Notes under the pieces: model-generated
What the model was told of the DNA's origin: nothing
Databases searched by the model: none
What the model saw: the letters and a program-made list of their open reading frames with translations, nothing else
Shown here: piece after piece, positions 1-10,670 of the stretch
Position numbering within the stretch: the first letter of the stretch is position 1
Layout: every line of letters starts with the position of its first letter
Position numbers and translations under genes: made by a program
Source of the DNA: Cantharellus purpuraceus
Taxonomy: Eukaryota > Basidiomycota > Agaricomycetes > Cantharellales > Hydnaceae
Direction: 5' to 3'
NCBI GenBank assembly: GCA_025174535.1
Contig: JALBUN010000045.1
Location: 806,001 to 870,000 of the forward strand
DNA length: 64,000 nt

Positions 1-409
1 TGTGCAGCTTTGGTCCGTCGTAAATGGCTCGGATGCCAGCAGCGAGTTCCATGAGGTCCGTGGTGGCCTAGGCCATGACACATTCCTCTCCAACAACGGC
101 GTCAACGATGCCAACTCGAGCTCCACTCCTTCTGGTGCCGGCAGCACAGACTCCTCTGATGTCAGCGATCTCAGGAGTAAGGTGGATAGGATTTACAAGT
201 GGGCCCCTATCGCCCTTGGGGTGATTGGCTTCAACATTCTCGTGCTACTCGGCCTGGTCATTGCGACCATCGTTGGATGCCGGAGGAATGGCCGTTCTGT
301 AGCTCCTTCAGGCTCGTTCGTCCCTCTCCCTCTTGGCACCGGGTCGCACGACTACCGACCGGTATCGCTTCAAGAAACCCCAAAATATCATCCTAGATAC
401 AGTGACTGA
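1..409 (+). CDS. C-terminal part of a single-pass membrane protein, probably an A1 aspartic protease (5' end outside window)
   Basis: The frame is open from the window edge to a TGA at 407-409, so only the last ~135 residues are present. They show a Ser/Thr/Asn-rich linker, a short charged stretch (DLRSKVDRIYKW), one strong hydrophobic segment of about 23 residues (APIALGVIGFNILVLLGLVI...) and a short cytoplasmic tail beginning with Arg residues. Basidiomycete secreted A1 (pepsin-like) proteases often end in this linker, charged patch and membrane anchor arrangement, which is the basis of the call. The catalytic Asp motifs lie outside the window, so the family assignment is an inference. The membrane-anchor description is directly visible. 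Confidence 0.5.
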   Translation, partial: VQLWSVVNGSDASSEFHEVRGGLGHDTFLSNNGVNDANSSSTPSGAGSTDSSDVSDLRSKVDRIYKWAPIALGVIGFNILVLLGLVIATIVGCRRNGRSVAPSGSFVPLPLGTGSHDYRPVSLQETPKYHPRYSD

Positions 410-734
410 AGTGGGTAATGATCTATCTGTCTGTTTACTTGGGTTTGCTATCACATTGTTCTTAAATTGGCGGCTGGATCTATCTGCTTTCTCATGCATT
501 GCATGGACAATACCATCATCTCGTTCGTTGTCATATAACCACATGTCGTTAACTATGTCTAAATCTGCATTTTGACTGGGACTTATTATGTATTGGCAAG
601 GCTTCCCGCATCCTTGAAGGTCACATGTACGTGACTAATTGGCGTCGGACGAGTAGTCCGAAAGCTCACGGTTACGACCTGGGAAGCTTCGATAGCTTCA
701 AGTTGCCCAGTATCGTTCCTTGGCTTTGTCCATT
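410..734. other. intergenic, 3' region of the membrane protein and promoter of the ADHFE1-like gene
   Basis: No conserved frame was found. Only short overlapping frames without family resemblance occur here. Confidence 0.5.
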
Positions 735-2995
735 ATGGCTCCTGCACAAGCAAGTAGAGCGGCGATCTTCCGTCTCATGAATGCGACTCAACGTGGCGCG
801 TGTCCCTGCCACGGTCATCGTGGCGCGCACGCTGGCGGCAGCCCGTTGAACCAACTGCGTACCCTTGCAACGCCTGTCGAATTGCCCCAGAAGGAGTATG
901 CGTTTGAGGTGTGTTTGTCAGGATTATCCTACGTTTGAATGCGCCAAGCTTAGTGCTGTCCTTTCCTATAGGTCGCAGCGTCTAACCTGCGATTTGGAGA
1001 CGGGGTGACTGCTGAAGTTGGTATGGACTTGAAGAACATGAAGGCGAGAAAGGTCGCTATTTTGTCTACTTACCATACGTTCTTTGTGAATACCTACATA
1101 TCTATAGGTAGCAGTCTTCACCGACCGCAATATTGCGGGGTTGCACCCAATGACTTCCGTGCGTGCTTGCCCTCCCCTGTGGAGTATAATTGACTCATTG
1201 ACGCTGAATTGTCTTCCCAAGACAATCCATTCCCTTGAAAGCCAAGGCGATGTACCTTACGAGGTCTTTGACAATGTGTCTATCGAGCCCACGGAAGCTA
1301 GTTGGCGAGAAGCTATTTCATGGGCACGAAATGGTGATTTCAGCCACTTCCTCGCGTACGTTCTGAAACATCAAGTCTAATGACATAGTCGCAAAAATGA
1401 CGCTTAGTCTGTAGAGTTGGAGGGGGAAGTGTTATCGACACTGCCAAGGCAGCAAATCTGTGTGACCGTTTTTTGCTGTGGAGCGTCTGTTTTTCTAAGA
1501 TTTTACAGATTCACGGTTTACAAAGATGCTGATTTGATGGATTTCATCAATGCACCCATCGGCAAAGGGCATCCTGTCGCGGAGACATTGCGGCCCCTTA
1601 TAGCAAGTATGTAACACAGATATTGTGATGGTGTTCGTCTCTCAAGCATTGCCATGATAGTTCCTACGTGAGAAATATCCATTTATACTTATGCCTTATG
1701 GTTCACAACCCATGTGACATCGGGGCATTGTGTATAGTACTGCTGGCACTGGAAGTGAAACGACCGGTGCTGCCATCGTGGACATAACTTCCAAGAATTT
1801 CAAGACTGGCATCGCAAGTCGCGCTCTTCGGCCCATCTTGGGTATTGTCGACATGCAGAACACGGACAGCTGCCCAACACAAGTTCATATCAGTTCTGGA
1901 CTGGATGTTGTATGTTGACTCATCACATTTTTGATGAGGATATTATCAATGACGACACTTACCCGATAGCTGTTCCATGCCCTGGAGAGCTACACAGCCA
2001 TACCGTGAGCAGAGAGGTTTGGCATTGCTGCGTTCCTCACACATGCTCATTAGATACTATGAGCGGATGCCCCGTCCGAAGAATCCAATTCAGCGTCCTG
2101 GTGAGATACATTAACAACTCACTTTCATTCCTGTCCCAGTCCTCACACAATACCACAAAGCCTACCAAGGTAGCAATGATGTATCAGACATCTTCAGCAT
2201 GTGGGCCATGAGACAAGCTGTGACGTACCTGCCTCGTATTGCCAAAAACAGAGATGACAAAGAGGCCAAGCGCCAAATGCTGTACGTGCAAATTCACTGG
2301 ATGATGATCAATTACTTACCACTTACGCTCCAGATTGGCGGCGACATTTGCCGGTATTGGATTCGGGAATGCCGGTGTACATCTCTGTCATGGCATGAGC
2401 TATCCGGTATGTATCTCATAATTATCGTCTGTGTGGGTTAACACGATTGTATAGATTTCTGGCTTGAACAAAATTGGGCCGAAATATAAGCATCCAGAAT
2501 ATCTCACCCCAGGCCCGATTGTTCCACACGGTATCAGGTACGAACAGTCTATTAGCAGATGACGTTACTGAATGCTTTTCCAGTGTTGCACTGACCGGTC
2601 CATCAGGTATAAAATGCGTTGACTACTGATCAGTGATGTTGACTGATATGGAATTAATAGTGTTCAAGTTCACTGCGCCTTCGTCACCCTCTCGACACCG
2701 GGAAGCCCTTGCACTGTTCCGTAACACCACGCCATCCGATCCGAGCATCGCACGCATCTCTGACGAGTCTGTGGGCGGTGCACTGTACGATAGCATTGCA
2801 CGCTTCTTGGACGCACTTGGTATCCCACGCGGCCTTACTGCCATCGGATATACAGCGGCAGACCTTGACAAGCTTGTTGACGGAACGATTCCCCAACGCC
2901 GTGTACTTGATCTAGCGCCAGGAATTGGCGACGTCGCCGGCGCTGACGGACGTGAGCATCTCAGAACAATCTTGGAGGGTGCTATGAGCTATTGA
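735..2995 (+). CDS. ADHFE1: hydroxyacid-oxoacid transhydrogenase, mitochondrial (iron-dependent alcohol dehydrogenase family)
   Basis: The enzyme couples oxidation of 4-hydroxybutyrate-type hydroxyacids to reduction of 2-oxoglutarate and works in the mitochondrion. The gene is split by about a dozen short introns. Spliced segments read, in order: a basic Ala/Arg-rich presequence, [126 protein letters not shown] and [13 protein letters not shown]. These follow the animal ADHFE1 order throughout. The nucleotide-binding GGGS and the His residues of the metal site (HALES, HGMSYP, PHG) are present. ATG 735 is the first in-frame ATG before the presequence. The segment joining IA to the PTTAG motif requires a 7-nt microexon at 1661-1667. 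The stop TGA is at 2993-2995. Confidence 0.88.
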
Positions 2996-3461
2996 AAACA
3001 GCTCCGTTGATGGTATGGATGATTCGTCAAGTGTACTACCCAAATACGTGTGTGCGACTTTGCTTAACGCGTAAAACCATGAAAGCTGGGAGCATCGTTG
3101 GCTAAACGCCTTTCAGTCTCATAATTTATGTGGACGGTCACGCTGATGCACACGACAATGAAAATTGATGTACAGGCTCCCAGGCTTCTAGTGAGCTCAA
3201 GGACACTGGCAAATTAGGCGATATCACTTGTGTTGGCACACGCAAGTCAGATCAGACACAATCACGCTCACAGTCACATGACAACTGCTATACGCTGCGA
3301 AATGCGCGACTTGACTCCGAAGCTCATATCTGGTATCGATGGCTAGTCTGCCCTCGTCGAACGCAGAGGTCTAAATGATAGGATCTCATGTTTCCGCGTC
3401 AGGCTGGTCAGGGTCTCATGAACTGAGGATTTGCCCAGTACTTCAATTTGGCACCATCTCT
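2996..3461. other. intergenic
   Basis: No conserved coding frame or RNA gene was recognised between the ADHFE1-like stop and the secreted-protein start. Confidence 0.5.
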
Positions 3462-3954
3462 ATGTTCAACATGAAACTCTCAAGTATCTACGCCACTGTG
3501 TTTACGTTCATCGCAGGCTGCTTGTTGGCGGCGCAAGCCATTCCCTCCTGGGACAGGTACACTTCTCGTGAAAACATAGCACAACTTGTACCAGGGACCA
3601 CTGTGATCCATGCTCCTAGTCCTGGGTCATCGAAAGCACAGGGCCAACTTTACCTGCGCTCGGCAGCGGAGCCTGGCGCGTCCTTTCCGAAGACTTTCCT
3701 GGCGGTTACATTCTGATGCAGCACAGGCCTGAAGCAAAACTAGCATTGACAGAATGGATACACGAGCTGGGGTCTCCCTTCTTTGTTCTTGATCTCCGGA
3801 GGGTCGCTCTACCAGATCACCAATCACACCCACATCCTCCATGTTGAGCTCGTCAACGCGACCGAGGAAATGGCTGCCAGGGATCATCATAACACCGGGT
3901 CCTACCTCGTACAGTTTCCAAGCTCCGGCTCTCTAGACAAAGATCCAAGCTGGT
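3462..3954 (+). pseudogene. small secreted-protein gene, reading frame apparently broken
   Basis: ATGs at 3462 and 3471 open a frame beginning MKLSSIYATVFTFIAGCLLA, a typical signal peptide, followed by a mature part beginning near IPSWDRYTSRENIAQ. This frame stops at 3716. Coding-like text continues in other frames: one over about 3640-3800 contains DFPGGYILMQHRPEAKLALT, and another over about 3800-3954 contains GGSLYQITNHTHILHVELV and stops at the TAG near 3954. No GT-AG intron of normal size joins the frames cleanly. It therefore looks like a secreted protein carrying two frameshifts, or one whose exon structure I could not resolve. No family is recognised. Confidence 0.4.
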
Positions 3955-4476
3955 AGGGGGAACTTGGGAATGGTATTCCACTACGCTGTTGTTTAATTTG
4001 AGAGAGCGTTCAAATAACGGGGTCTTTTTTATAAGTGCGAAGATCACATGGGGGAGACGAATATATTTGTCCCAATGGAGCCGTAAGTGAGCTTTGTCTG
4101 ATACATCAAGAGCAAGGTTGATCTTTTCTTCAATAGTGGGCAAGTCCCAGACGGTTGCGAGATTTTGAAACTGGCATCCTACACGGCGAAATTAGAGCAT
4201 TGACATGTCATTCAGCGTATTCCGCGATTGATCTCTTGGAGTCTTGCCGTGGCATAATAGTGTCGGAGGAGTCTTAACATGATCGGAGAAAACCCACGAG
4301 CAGCGCATGAGCTCTGTCATTTTTGGCCTACATAATACTTAACCTGTTCGCCGTGAGGACGGTGCAAGGGAAACATCCATATGAAAATGCAATACATACT
4401 CGACTTTTCCCGCAAATTTTGCACCAGTGATGCCAGCGAGGCTCACCGCTCCCTCCTTCACTACTGCCAACCGCTA
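3955..4476. other. intergenic, no assigned gene
   Basis: A short minus-strand frame (3853-4143) has no recognisable homology and overlaps the broken secreted-protein gene. Nothing else is supported. Confidence 0.4.
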
Positions 4477-4914
4477 TCACGGACTCGCCAGACGCTCAAT
4501 CTCTGAACACTCTGTCTGTCCCCGAACACAAAACACAGTAGCAGACCCCTTGTCCTGCGCATCTGGCACCAAACACTTGATATCCTCCGGGTTAGGGCAC
4601 GGACACGCCGACGGCGTCTCGACGCAATCCAACGTCTTTGGACAGATATAATTCGAGCATTGCACTGCGGGCACCAGTAAGCAACAGATGTCAGTGTCGC
4701 TATTCACGCTATGGCGAATTGTGCGCTGGGAAACAGTCCCCAAAGAAAACAGCTTCGACTGCGAAGACTCACCAGATTCAGATTGAGCTGCCCATGCGTT
4801 TGCACCAGATCGCTGTTGTTGGTGTCCCGGGTGTCCTTGGAACATCTGCTCAAAAAACCCGAACTGGGCTGATACAAAGGGCAGCAGTGCGAGAACGAGT
4901 AGACACAGTTGCAT
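4477..4914 (-). CDS. LCL2: long chronological lifespan protein 2 (LCL2), secretory pathway
   Basis: The exons are 4914-4773 and 4664-4477, with a GTGAGT...CAG intron at 4665-4772, giving a 109-residue protein. The N-terminus MQLCLLVLALLPFVSAQFGF is a signal peptide followed by the F-G-F-F start typical of fungal LCL2. After a Gln-rich stretch come YICPKTLDCV, CPCPNPEDIKC and VFCVRGQTEC, the conserved cysteine segments of the family. LCL2 is a small ER/secretory protein probably linked to protein quality control; in yeast its loss shortens chronological lifespan. The unspliced frame runs through the intron without a stop. The intron is nevertheless preferred because it restores the contiguous SVQCSNYICP segment. 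Confidence 0.85.
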   Translation of the reverse strand: MQLCLLVLALLPFVSAQFGFFEQMFQGHPGHQQQRSGANAWAAQSESGESSQSKLFSLGTVSQRTIRHSVNSDTDICCLLVPAVQCSNYICPKTLDCVETPSACPCPNPEDIKCLVPDAQDKGSATVFCVRGQTECSEIERLASP

Positions 4915-5205
4915 ACTTGCAGGACGAACGTGGCCAGCGCTAGACGAGCGAAAGTATGGCCATTATGTAAAAATTCACGTAAAGTAATCTGATCACTCCA
5001 GCTTGCTGAAGGAGAGAGTACATTTAGGTAACGATATGTAAAAAGGTGTATTGAATGTAGTAGAGCCATCACAACATTATGCCCATATCCAAGAGAAGCC
5101 AGAACGCTTCACGAGGTCTCTCTCTGAGGCAATGATGGAGCGTACTGCACGGGCACCCTGGGTTGAACATATTAGTTATGCAACGTGTTCCGAAAAATAC
5201 ACAAA

Positions 5206-6441
5206 TCATTTATGACAACGTACAGCAGGCTGAGCGGCCTTGGCGTTCATGTTGTCTTGTGCCGCGTTACCCATTCCACCCTTTGCTTGCGCTGCGTTGC
5301 CCTTGCCCATGCCCATGTTGCTGTTCGCTGCCTTGTTCCCTGGTTTTTGGCCCGCCTTGTCCTTCGCGTCCGCCTTGTCCTTCGCACTCGCCTTGTCCTT
5401 CGCACTCGCCTTGTCCTTCGCACTCGCCTTGTCCTTCGCACTCGCCTTGTCCTTCGCACTCGCCTTGTCCTTAGCACCTTTGTTCATGCCGTTACCACCC
5501 TTGCCGTTGGCATCCTTGGCCATTGCGTTTTTCTGCGCATTATCACCATTAGCCTTGGTAATGAGTGACAAAAGTTGGGGAAAGACTCACATTCTTGTTG
5601 GAGGCGGCAGCACCAGCACCAGCACCAGCACCAACAGCATCAATTGCAGAACCGTTACCAGCAGCAGCAGCGGCGTTTTCAGAACTGTTGCCACCACCAG
5701 CGGCGGCATTTGCAGCACCGTTACCACCACCAGCGGCGGCATTTGCAGCACCGTTGCCACCACCAGCAGCGGCCTTTGCGTTACCACCACCCTGCTGGAC
5801 TGCGACGCAGTTTCCGAAACCGGAGGTAGTCTGGAGGGACATTAAGCACAGATTCTTTGATTTACCCCCGGTGCACTTGGTCCCAGGAGGAAGCTGAACA
5901 ACCACTAAGCAAGTATGTTACATTAGATTTCGGCTACTTTCGAGAAAGGTAGACTTACATGGTTGGGAACCGACATTGGTTGGCGCGGGATCTCCATTTG
6001 TGAGCATGGTGGCGGATATGAAGCTCTTGCCCGTACCATCGGCACTGACTTTTGCAGAGACTTTCCGGGAGCCGTCCGGACCTCTGAAACAAGCGAAATC
6101 AGCTGCTATGAAACTAATAGTAGGAGCAAGTCATCGAATGTCTCACCCGTTGAAGTTGGTGACAGTAAGGTCAACCTTGCCATCTGCGCCCGCTGTGGCA
6201 GCTTGTGAACTATCGATGGCTGTTGCGGGGTTGACTTTCCCGCAGGGCTGAGCGTTTGAAGGTCTCTGGACCTGACTGCGAACAATTGTACCCTTAACGC
6301 CAAGGGCAGGGTTTATGCCGCCTGGAGCAGAGAGTGATCAAGTAATGTACAGATGATAAAATAAATTAGCCCACCATGAGCATATCCTTGTAGGGAAAGA
6401 GAGAAGAGAAAGAGGGAAAGATAGACGGCCTTGGGGGACAT
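5206..6441 (-). CDS. Egh16/Gas1-like secreted protein with a repetitive C-terminal tail
   Basis: ATG 6441 starts MSPKAVYLSLFLFSLSLQGY, a signal peptide whose mature end would begin at or near the HG dipeptide. Introns follow at roughly 6323-6376, 6085-6145, 5907-5958 and a very short one (~37 nt) near 5555-5591. The conserved part includes NPATAIDSSQAA, KVDLTVTNFNG, VSADGTGKSFISATM, PPGTKCTGGKSKNLC and SGFGNCVAVQQ. This pattern matches the Egh16/Gas1 (GEgh16) family of secreted fungal proteins, first described as expressed in appressoria. After this core the protein runs into Gly/Asn/Ala repeats and then about seven copies of a six-residue AKDKAS-type unit (DNA about 5350-5475). It ends near VRCHK with TGA at 5206-5208. 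A TATA-like ATATAAAA lies at 6611-6618 on the minus strand. Catalytic function is unknown. Confidence 0.75.
5345..5475 (-). repeat. 18-bp coding tandem repeat (AKDKAS units)
   Basis: About seven near-identical 18-bp units encode Ala-Lys-Asp-Lys-Ala-Ser inside the tail of the Egh16-like gene. The unit keeps the frame, so copy number changes would only alter tail length. Confidence 0.85.
5596..5785 (-). repeat. coding repeat region, Gly-Gly-Asn / Ala-rich units
   Basis: Repeated triplet-rich blocks encode GGGNGAANAAA-type units followed by GAGAGAA. They lie in the same secreted protein, upstream of the AKDKAS array and separated from it by a very short intron. Confidence 0.75.
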
Positions 6442-7592
6442 TTTCAGATTGCAGTGGTACAGATAACAAGGGGTTGGAAGACGTTGACAAGTGAAAGTGA
6501 AAATTAGAATATCCAAGGGATCCTGTCCAGGGACTGCTAGCGATCGACGCTGTGAAGTTGAACGTTAAGGAAAGAAAGAGGGGATGAAGAATACGGAAAC
6601 AAATTGTGGCTTTTATATGGTTCCTCTTCGGCTGCACACCCCGAGTTTGTGATGCGGCCACAATACGACGTGGGTAACGACACAGAAGGAAGGGTCATCG
6701 GTAATAATCACCGGCCCTTCATGACGAGCGATCTATGTGTCGGATATCGCTGCGATGTGGACTATTCACTTGCAGAAAAATGGGAAATGTATAGCAGCAG
6801 AATATTACGAGCACTTGGAATATGATACTGACAGTTGAGATATATTTACTGAAAACACTATGGACAAAGGTAAGGGAGTCATCAAAATGACAGGGACGAC
6901 AGAATACAGTGGTGTTGAACTTACGCACCTAACCCTTCTATTGCATAGAATCGAACCTCAACTCTGCTTTATGTAATCAGCTTATTAAAGGTTGGTCGCA
7001 AAGAAACACATGGAGCCATTCTTGCAAGCGTCAGAACGTGATCCAAGCAAGAAAGCCTACACTTTTCCAATTGCTCGGAGGCTGCCTGAACGCAGAGATG
7101 GCGACGCTGAAGAGTGGCACTTCCAAGCTACATAGACCTTGGCGTAAGGACGAACTGCGCCGCTACAAGTGGACTGTGCGAAGGGTGGAGCTCGCAACTG
7201 ACTAGCACGTGCACACTCAATCAGCCCTGCAAACTATGATGAGGTCCTGGCTTTCCGATTAACACACGGAACCCCACATAGATCTCTTCGGTTTGACGTA
7301 TTCATGAGTCTAGATATTTTGGATGAATAATGACTCGATTTCAGAACCTTAGATCAGACCTGCATGCACTTCCACATGTCGTCGATTTGTCTACTTGTCC
7401 ACCTGCGATGCCAGTCTGGATCAAGTTTCACGTTCATTCCGTGCTATTACAAGAAAAGTCAAGCCCTCCACGATCATGTCAAGGTGGTCTTGTATGTAGA
7501 TAGAACTGGTTGATATTATCCAGAACTTGCCGGCCGGAATGGATGCAACTGCCCGAATGACGTACGACATTGGTGCATACTGACGATCCTAA
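6442..7592. other. intergenic: promoter of the Egh16-like gene and 3' region of TAF4
   Basis: A minus-strand TATA-like element (6611-6618) lies about 170 bp upstream of the Egh16-like start. The remaining ~900 bp shows no conserved frame. A stretch near 6950 resembling a tRNA T-loop was checked and does not fold. Confidence 0.5.
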
Positions 7593-9166
7593 TCAAGTCC
7601 AGCCTCGCGCTGCACCCCGCCCTCCGCCATGCCCTCGCTCTCGTTCAATAACGAAGATAGCATCCTTGAGTGTCACAGTACGTCTATTATCCTCTTCAGC
7701 AGGCGGCTCATCCTTCTTCTTGCCTGCCGGCTGGTACGGCTTTGACCAACCCGATCCCGATTGTTGCGAGGGTGTTGCCGATGTTGTCCCAGCGGCCTTC
7801 TTCACCGGTGGCCCAGTCGGGATATTTCCGGCGTTCATCCAAGCGTATTTCCCGGTCCCTAATCCTGCAGCCTGCGACGCAACGGCATTGCTCAGCTTTT
7901 TTTTCATGTCTTCGCTCATGTTTTTTGCTGTCACCCCAGGCCCATCTGGCTTCTTCTTTTTCTTCTTCGGCTCATCGTCAGTTTCCATTGGGAGTGCATC
8001 ATCTAAACTTGGCAACGCGGTCTGTCCTTGGGTGGCAAATGATTCACGAGCTTTCCGCTCTCGTCGCGCCGCCAGCTCTTCTTCGCGCTCCACGCGCTCC
8101 AACAAAGCAAGCTGCTTGGCCACATCCCGTCGTACGGTCTGGGACCACATTGGAGTTCCATCCGCATATGTACTGGGAGCACGCAATACCCCAGACTCCT
8201 CGCGATGTGCCGCCGCCTTCGACATGCCTTCAATTAATTGCGAGAGCCGCACTCGCAATGCTAAAGCAAAATATGTAACACCATCCTCCGGCACAGCTCC
8301 TGCACCTGCCTGCAACGCGTGGCGAGCGGCGATAGAACGCATCCGAGCCCCAAGGTGTGCCGCGTCGAACGCGAACTTTGTGCCCTGCTTTTTTGCACGA
8401 CTACGCTGAGATCCACGAGGCTGTGAGGCCGCTTGGGTCGATGCTTGGGATTGCGAATGGGATTGACGGAGATTCTCCTCCTCTGCACGAAGGTCTACGC
8501 CTGCAGAGCCTAAGGCATCATTGAGGGTGGCGACGTCTGATGTGTCGAGTTCACTGCTCGGATGTGGCGGCTGGACCTGATGTTGTTGGGGATGCGATGG
8601 AGGCGCCACTGGTGGTGGCACCCGGGCTTGAGCAGTGGGCCATGTTGGCGGTGGATACCCTGCAGCATAGTTGTACTGTGCATAATAGTTTGTTCTGCAT
8701 CGCGGCCACAATATTAGTAGAAGTCCATATATCCCATAAATAGATTACCCAGGATGGTATTGGTGCTGTTGCTGAGGATGTTGCGGGGGTGGCACAGGAT
8801 GCTGGTGTGGCTGCTGAGCAGATTGTTGCTGCTGCTGGGCTGGTTGTTGTTGATGCTGCTGTTGTGGCTGTTGTGACTGTTGTGGCTGTTGTGGCTGTTG
8901 TGGCTGCTGCGGCTGCTGCTGCTGCTGTTGTTGTTGCGGCTGCTGCTGAAGTGCAGGGTCTATCGGAATCTCTGTATAGCGCAAAGACAAGCGTCATTCA
9001 AGGCGCAGGAGGCGCGACTTGCGAGTGAGTATTTACGAGTCGGGTGACCACTCCAGCCGGGGGTAGGCGTGTGGCTTCCCTGAGGCATGTTATACGTGCT
9101 TGCAGCTGGGGCAGCAGGCGTGTTTGACTCTGCCTTGCGTTTCTTCGAAGCTGGCGTTTGTGACAT
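7593..9166 (-). CDS. TAF4: transcription initiation factor TFIID subunit 4 (TAF4)
   Basis: Exons 9166-9037, 8971-8749 and 8694-7593 are joined by GT-AG introns whose phases fit exactly (484 residues). The N-terminus MSQTPASKKRKAESN is basic. Exon 2 is almost entirely Gln/Pro. The third exon carries the TAF4 conserved region: DTSDVATLNDALGSAGVDL, a histone-fold-adjacent helix region with AARHALQAGAGAV and YFALALRVRLSQLIEGM, an Arg/Glu-rich helix, and a C-terminus with VTLKDAIFVIERERG, which is characteristic of TAF4. TAF4 is a core scaffold of TFIID in the nucleus. It is divergent from HIS6, with only 68 bp between the start codons. Confidence 0.88.
8760..8955 (-). repeat. polyglutamine-coding CAG/CAA tract in TAF4
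   Basis: The second exon of TAF4 is a CAG/CAA/CCA-rich run encoding blocks of Gln with interspersed Pro, His and Ala. The mixed codons suggest a stable low-complexity activation-type region rather than a pure microsatellite. Confidence 0.85.
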
Positions 9167-9234
9167 AACGGGGAGAGAGGAAACAGAACTTGCAACTCCG
9201 GCAGATCATGTAACCACGGCTGCTTACTAACCAG

Positions 9235-10511
9235 ATGTTACTCGTGAATTCTTGTGAATCCGTTTTTCGACCTTGCATCGACCTTCATGATGGAGTTGTT
9301 AAACAGATAGTTGGAGGATCTCTTTCAGAGCGGGGTTCATCCATATTACAGACCAATTTTGTGTCGAGGTTGGTCCTTGCCAAGTACACCTGGCGTGTTT
9401 GAAGTTTATGTTCAAAGTTTTATCAAGTGACTCTCCGGCAAAATTTGCTCGATTATATAGGGAGAATGGCATGAAAGGTGGTCATGTCATAAAGTTAGGT
9501 CCTGGTAACGATGAAGCTGCCAAAGCAGCTCTCAATGCATGGCCCAGTTAGCCTTTTTCGTCCCCTGCATGAGTGTAACCGTTGAATTGCGGGTGAACAG
9601 ACGGTCTTCAGCTGGGAGGCGGCATTAACGACGTGAACGCGCTGGATTGGCTCAATGCTGGAGCAGAGAAAGCAAGCGAACCCCATATGCTGCCAACCGG
9701 TTTGGTTAACACAGCAGGGTCCTGCAGATTATAGTGACTTCCTTTCTGTTTCCTTCGTCTCGGTTTTCCTTGGAGCGACTGCAACGATTATCATCACTCG
9801 TTGGACAGGATCGTCTTGTCGTTGACGTCAGGTCTGTGATGGCGACTCTGTTTTGGCACAGACAAGTGGTAATTGATGGTTCTCGAGCAGCTGTCGTCGA
9901 AGGGATGGTGGCTGGTGGGTCGCCATGAACAAGTGGCAGGATATCACCGATATGGAGGTCAACCAAGGTGAACAACACTGTTGCTGAAGTCAGCGCTGAA
10001 TTTTCACAATCACCCGTAGAGTCCCTTAATTTGCTGTCTCAATACTGCAGGTGTGCCCAAGTCACAATACTGTTATATTTTTGTTAATCGGTCTTTCAGT
10101 GAATTTCTAGTCCATGCTGCCGATGTCGAGGGGCTATGTCAAGGAATTGATGAAGAATTGGTCAAAAGTATATTCGAAAGTTTGTCCGATCATAATCACT
10201 CTAACTTTCCTTGCTATCAGAGCTAGGAGAGTGGGTCCACATTCCTACCACGTATGCGGGAGGCGCAAAAGGTTGTGCAAATAGCATGCCAATTGCCACG
10301 ACACTGACGTAGCATTCCCAGATATTTCAGACCTCGACCTTGTCGACCAATTGTCCGGCGGGCGTGTTGATTTGACATTTGGAAGGTACGTCTGTACATT
10401 AATCATTGTGAAGCACCTGCTCTAACCATGGCTAGTGCTCTCGACATCTTTGGAGGGTCTTTGGTCAAGTTCTCAGATCTTGTTGCACAGAGTGAACGAT
10501 CTAGGCAATGA
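9235..10511 (+). CDS. HIS6: phosphoribosylformimino-5-aminoimidazole carboxamide ribotide isomerase (histidine biosynthesis)
   Basis: This TIM-barrel enzyme performs the fourth step of histidine synthesis. The gene is invisible as a single frame because about nine short introns break it. The spliced segments read [148 protein letters not shown] and [19 protein letters not shown], closely following yeast HIS6. The N-terminal Asp in CIDLHDG and the Asp in HAADVEG fit the paired catalytic Asp of the family. The intron at 9672-9727 has a GC donor. ATG 9235 is the only in-frame start before the conserved beginning. The stop is at 10509-10511. Confidence 0.9.
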
Positions 10512-10670
10512 ACAGCGTACCTTCGCAACTTCGTTCTTATATAGAGCATAGAGTACAATTTACCAAAATTGCGTTGGCGTATATATCGTGTACATGATTT
10601 TCGACTGCACGCGTGTGGACACGTCTCGCGATGTGGTCCACACTTGACTCGCCGCGTCTAAGTCCCTAGC

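Noticed and set aside
5240..5897. Long plus-strand frames over the Egh16-like gene
   Set aside because: Shadow frames produced by the 18-bp repeat and Gly/Ala-rich codons; the minus strand carries the conserved family motifs and splice sites.
6935..6965. tRNA-like GGTTCGATT on the minus strand
   Set aside because: The flanking 5-nt stems are not complementary, and no acceptor, D or anticodon arms could be built.
7570..8409. 279-codon plus-strand frame
   Set aside because: It lies opposite TAF4, whose conserved residues and intron phases fit the minus strand.
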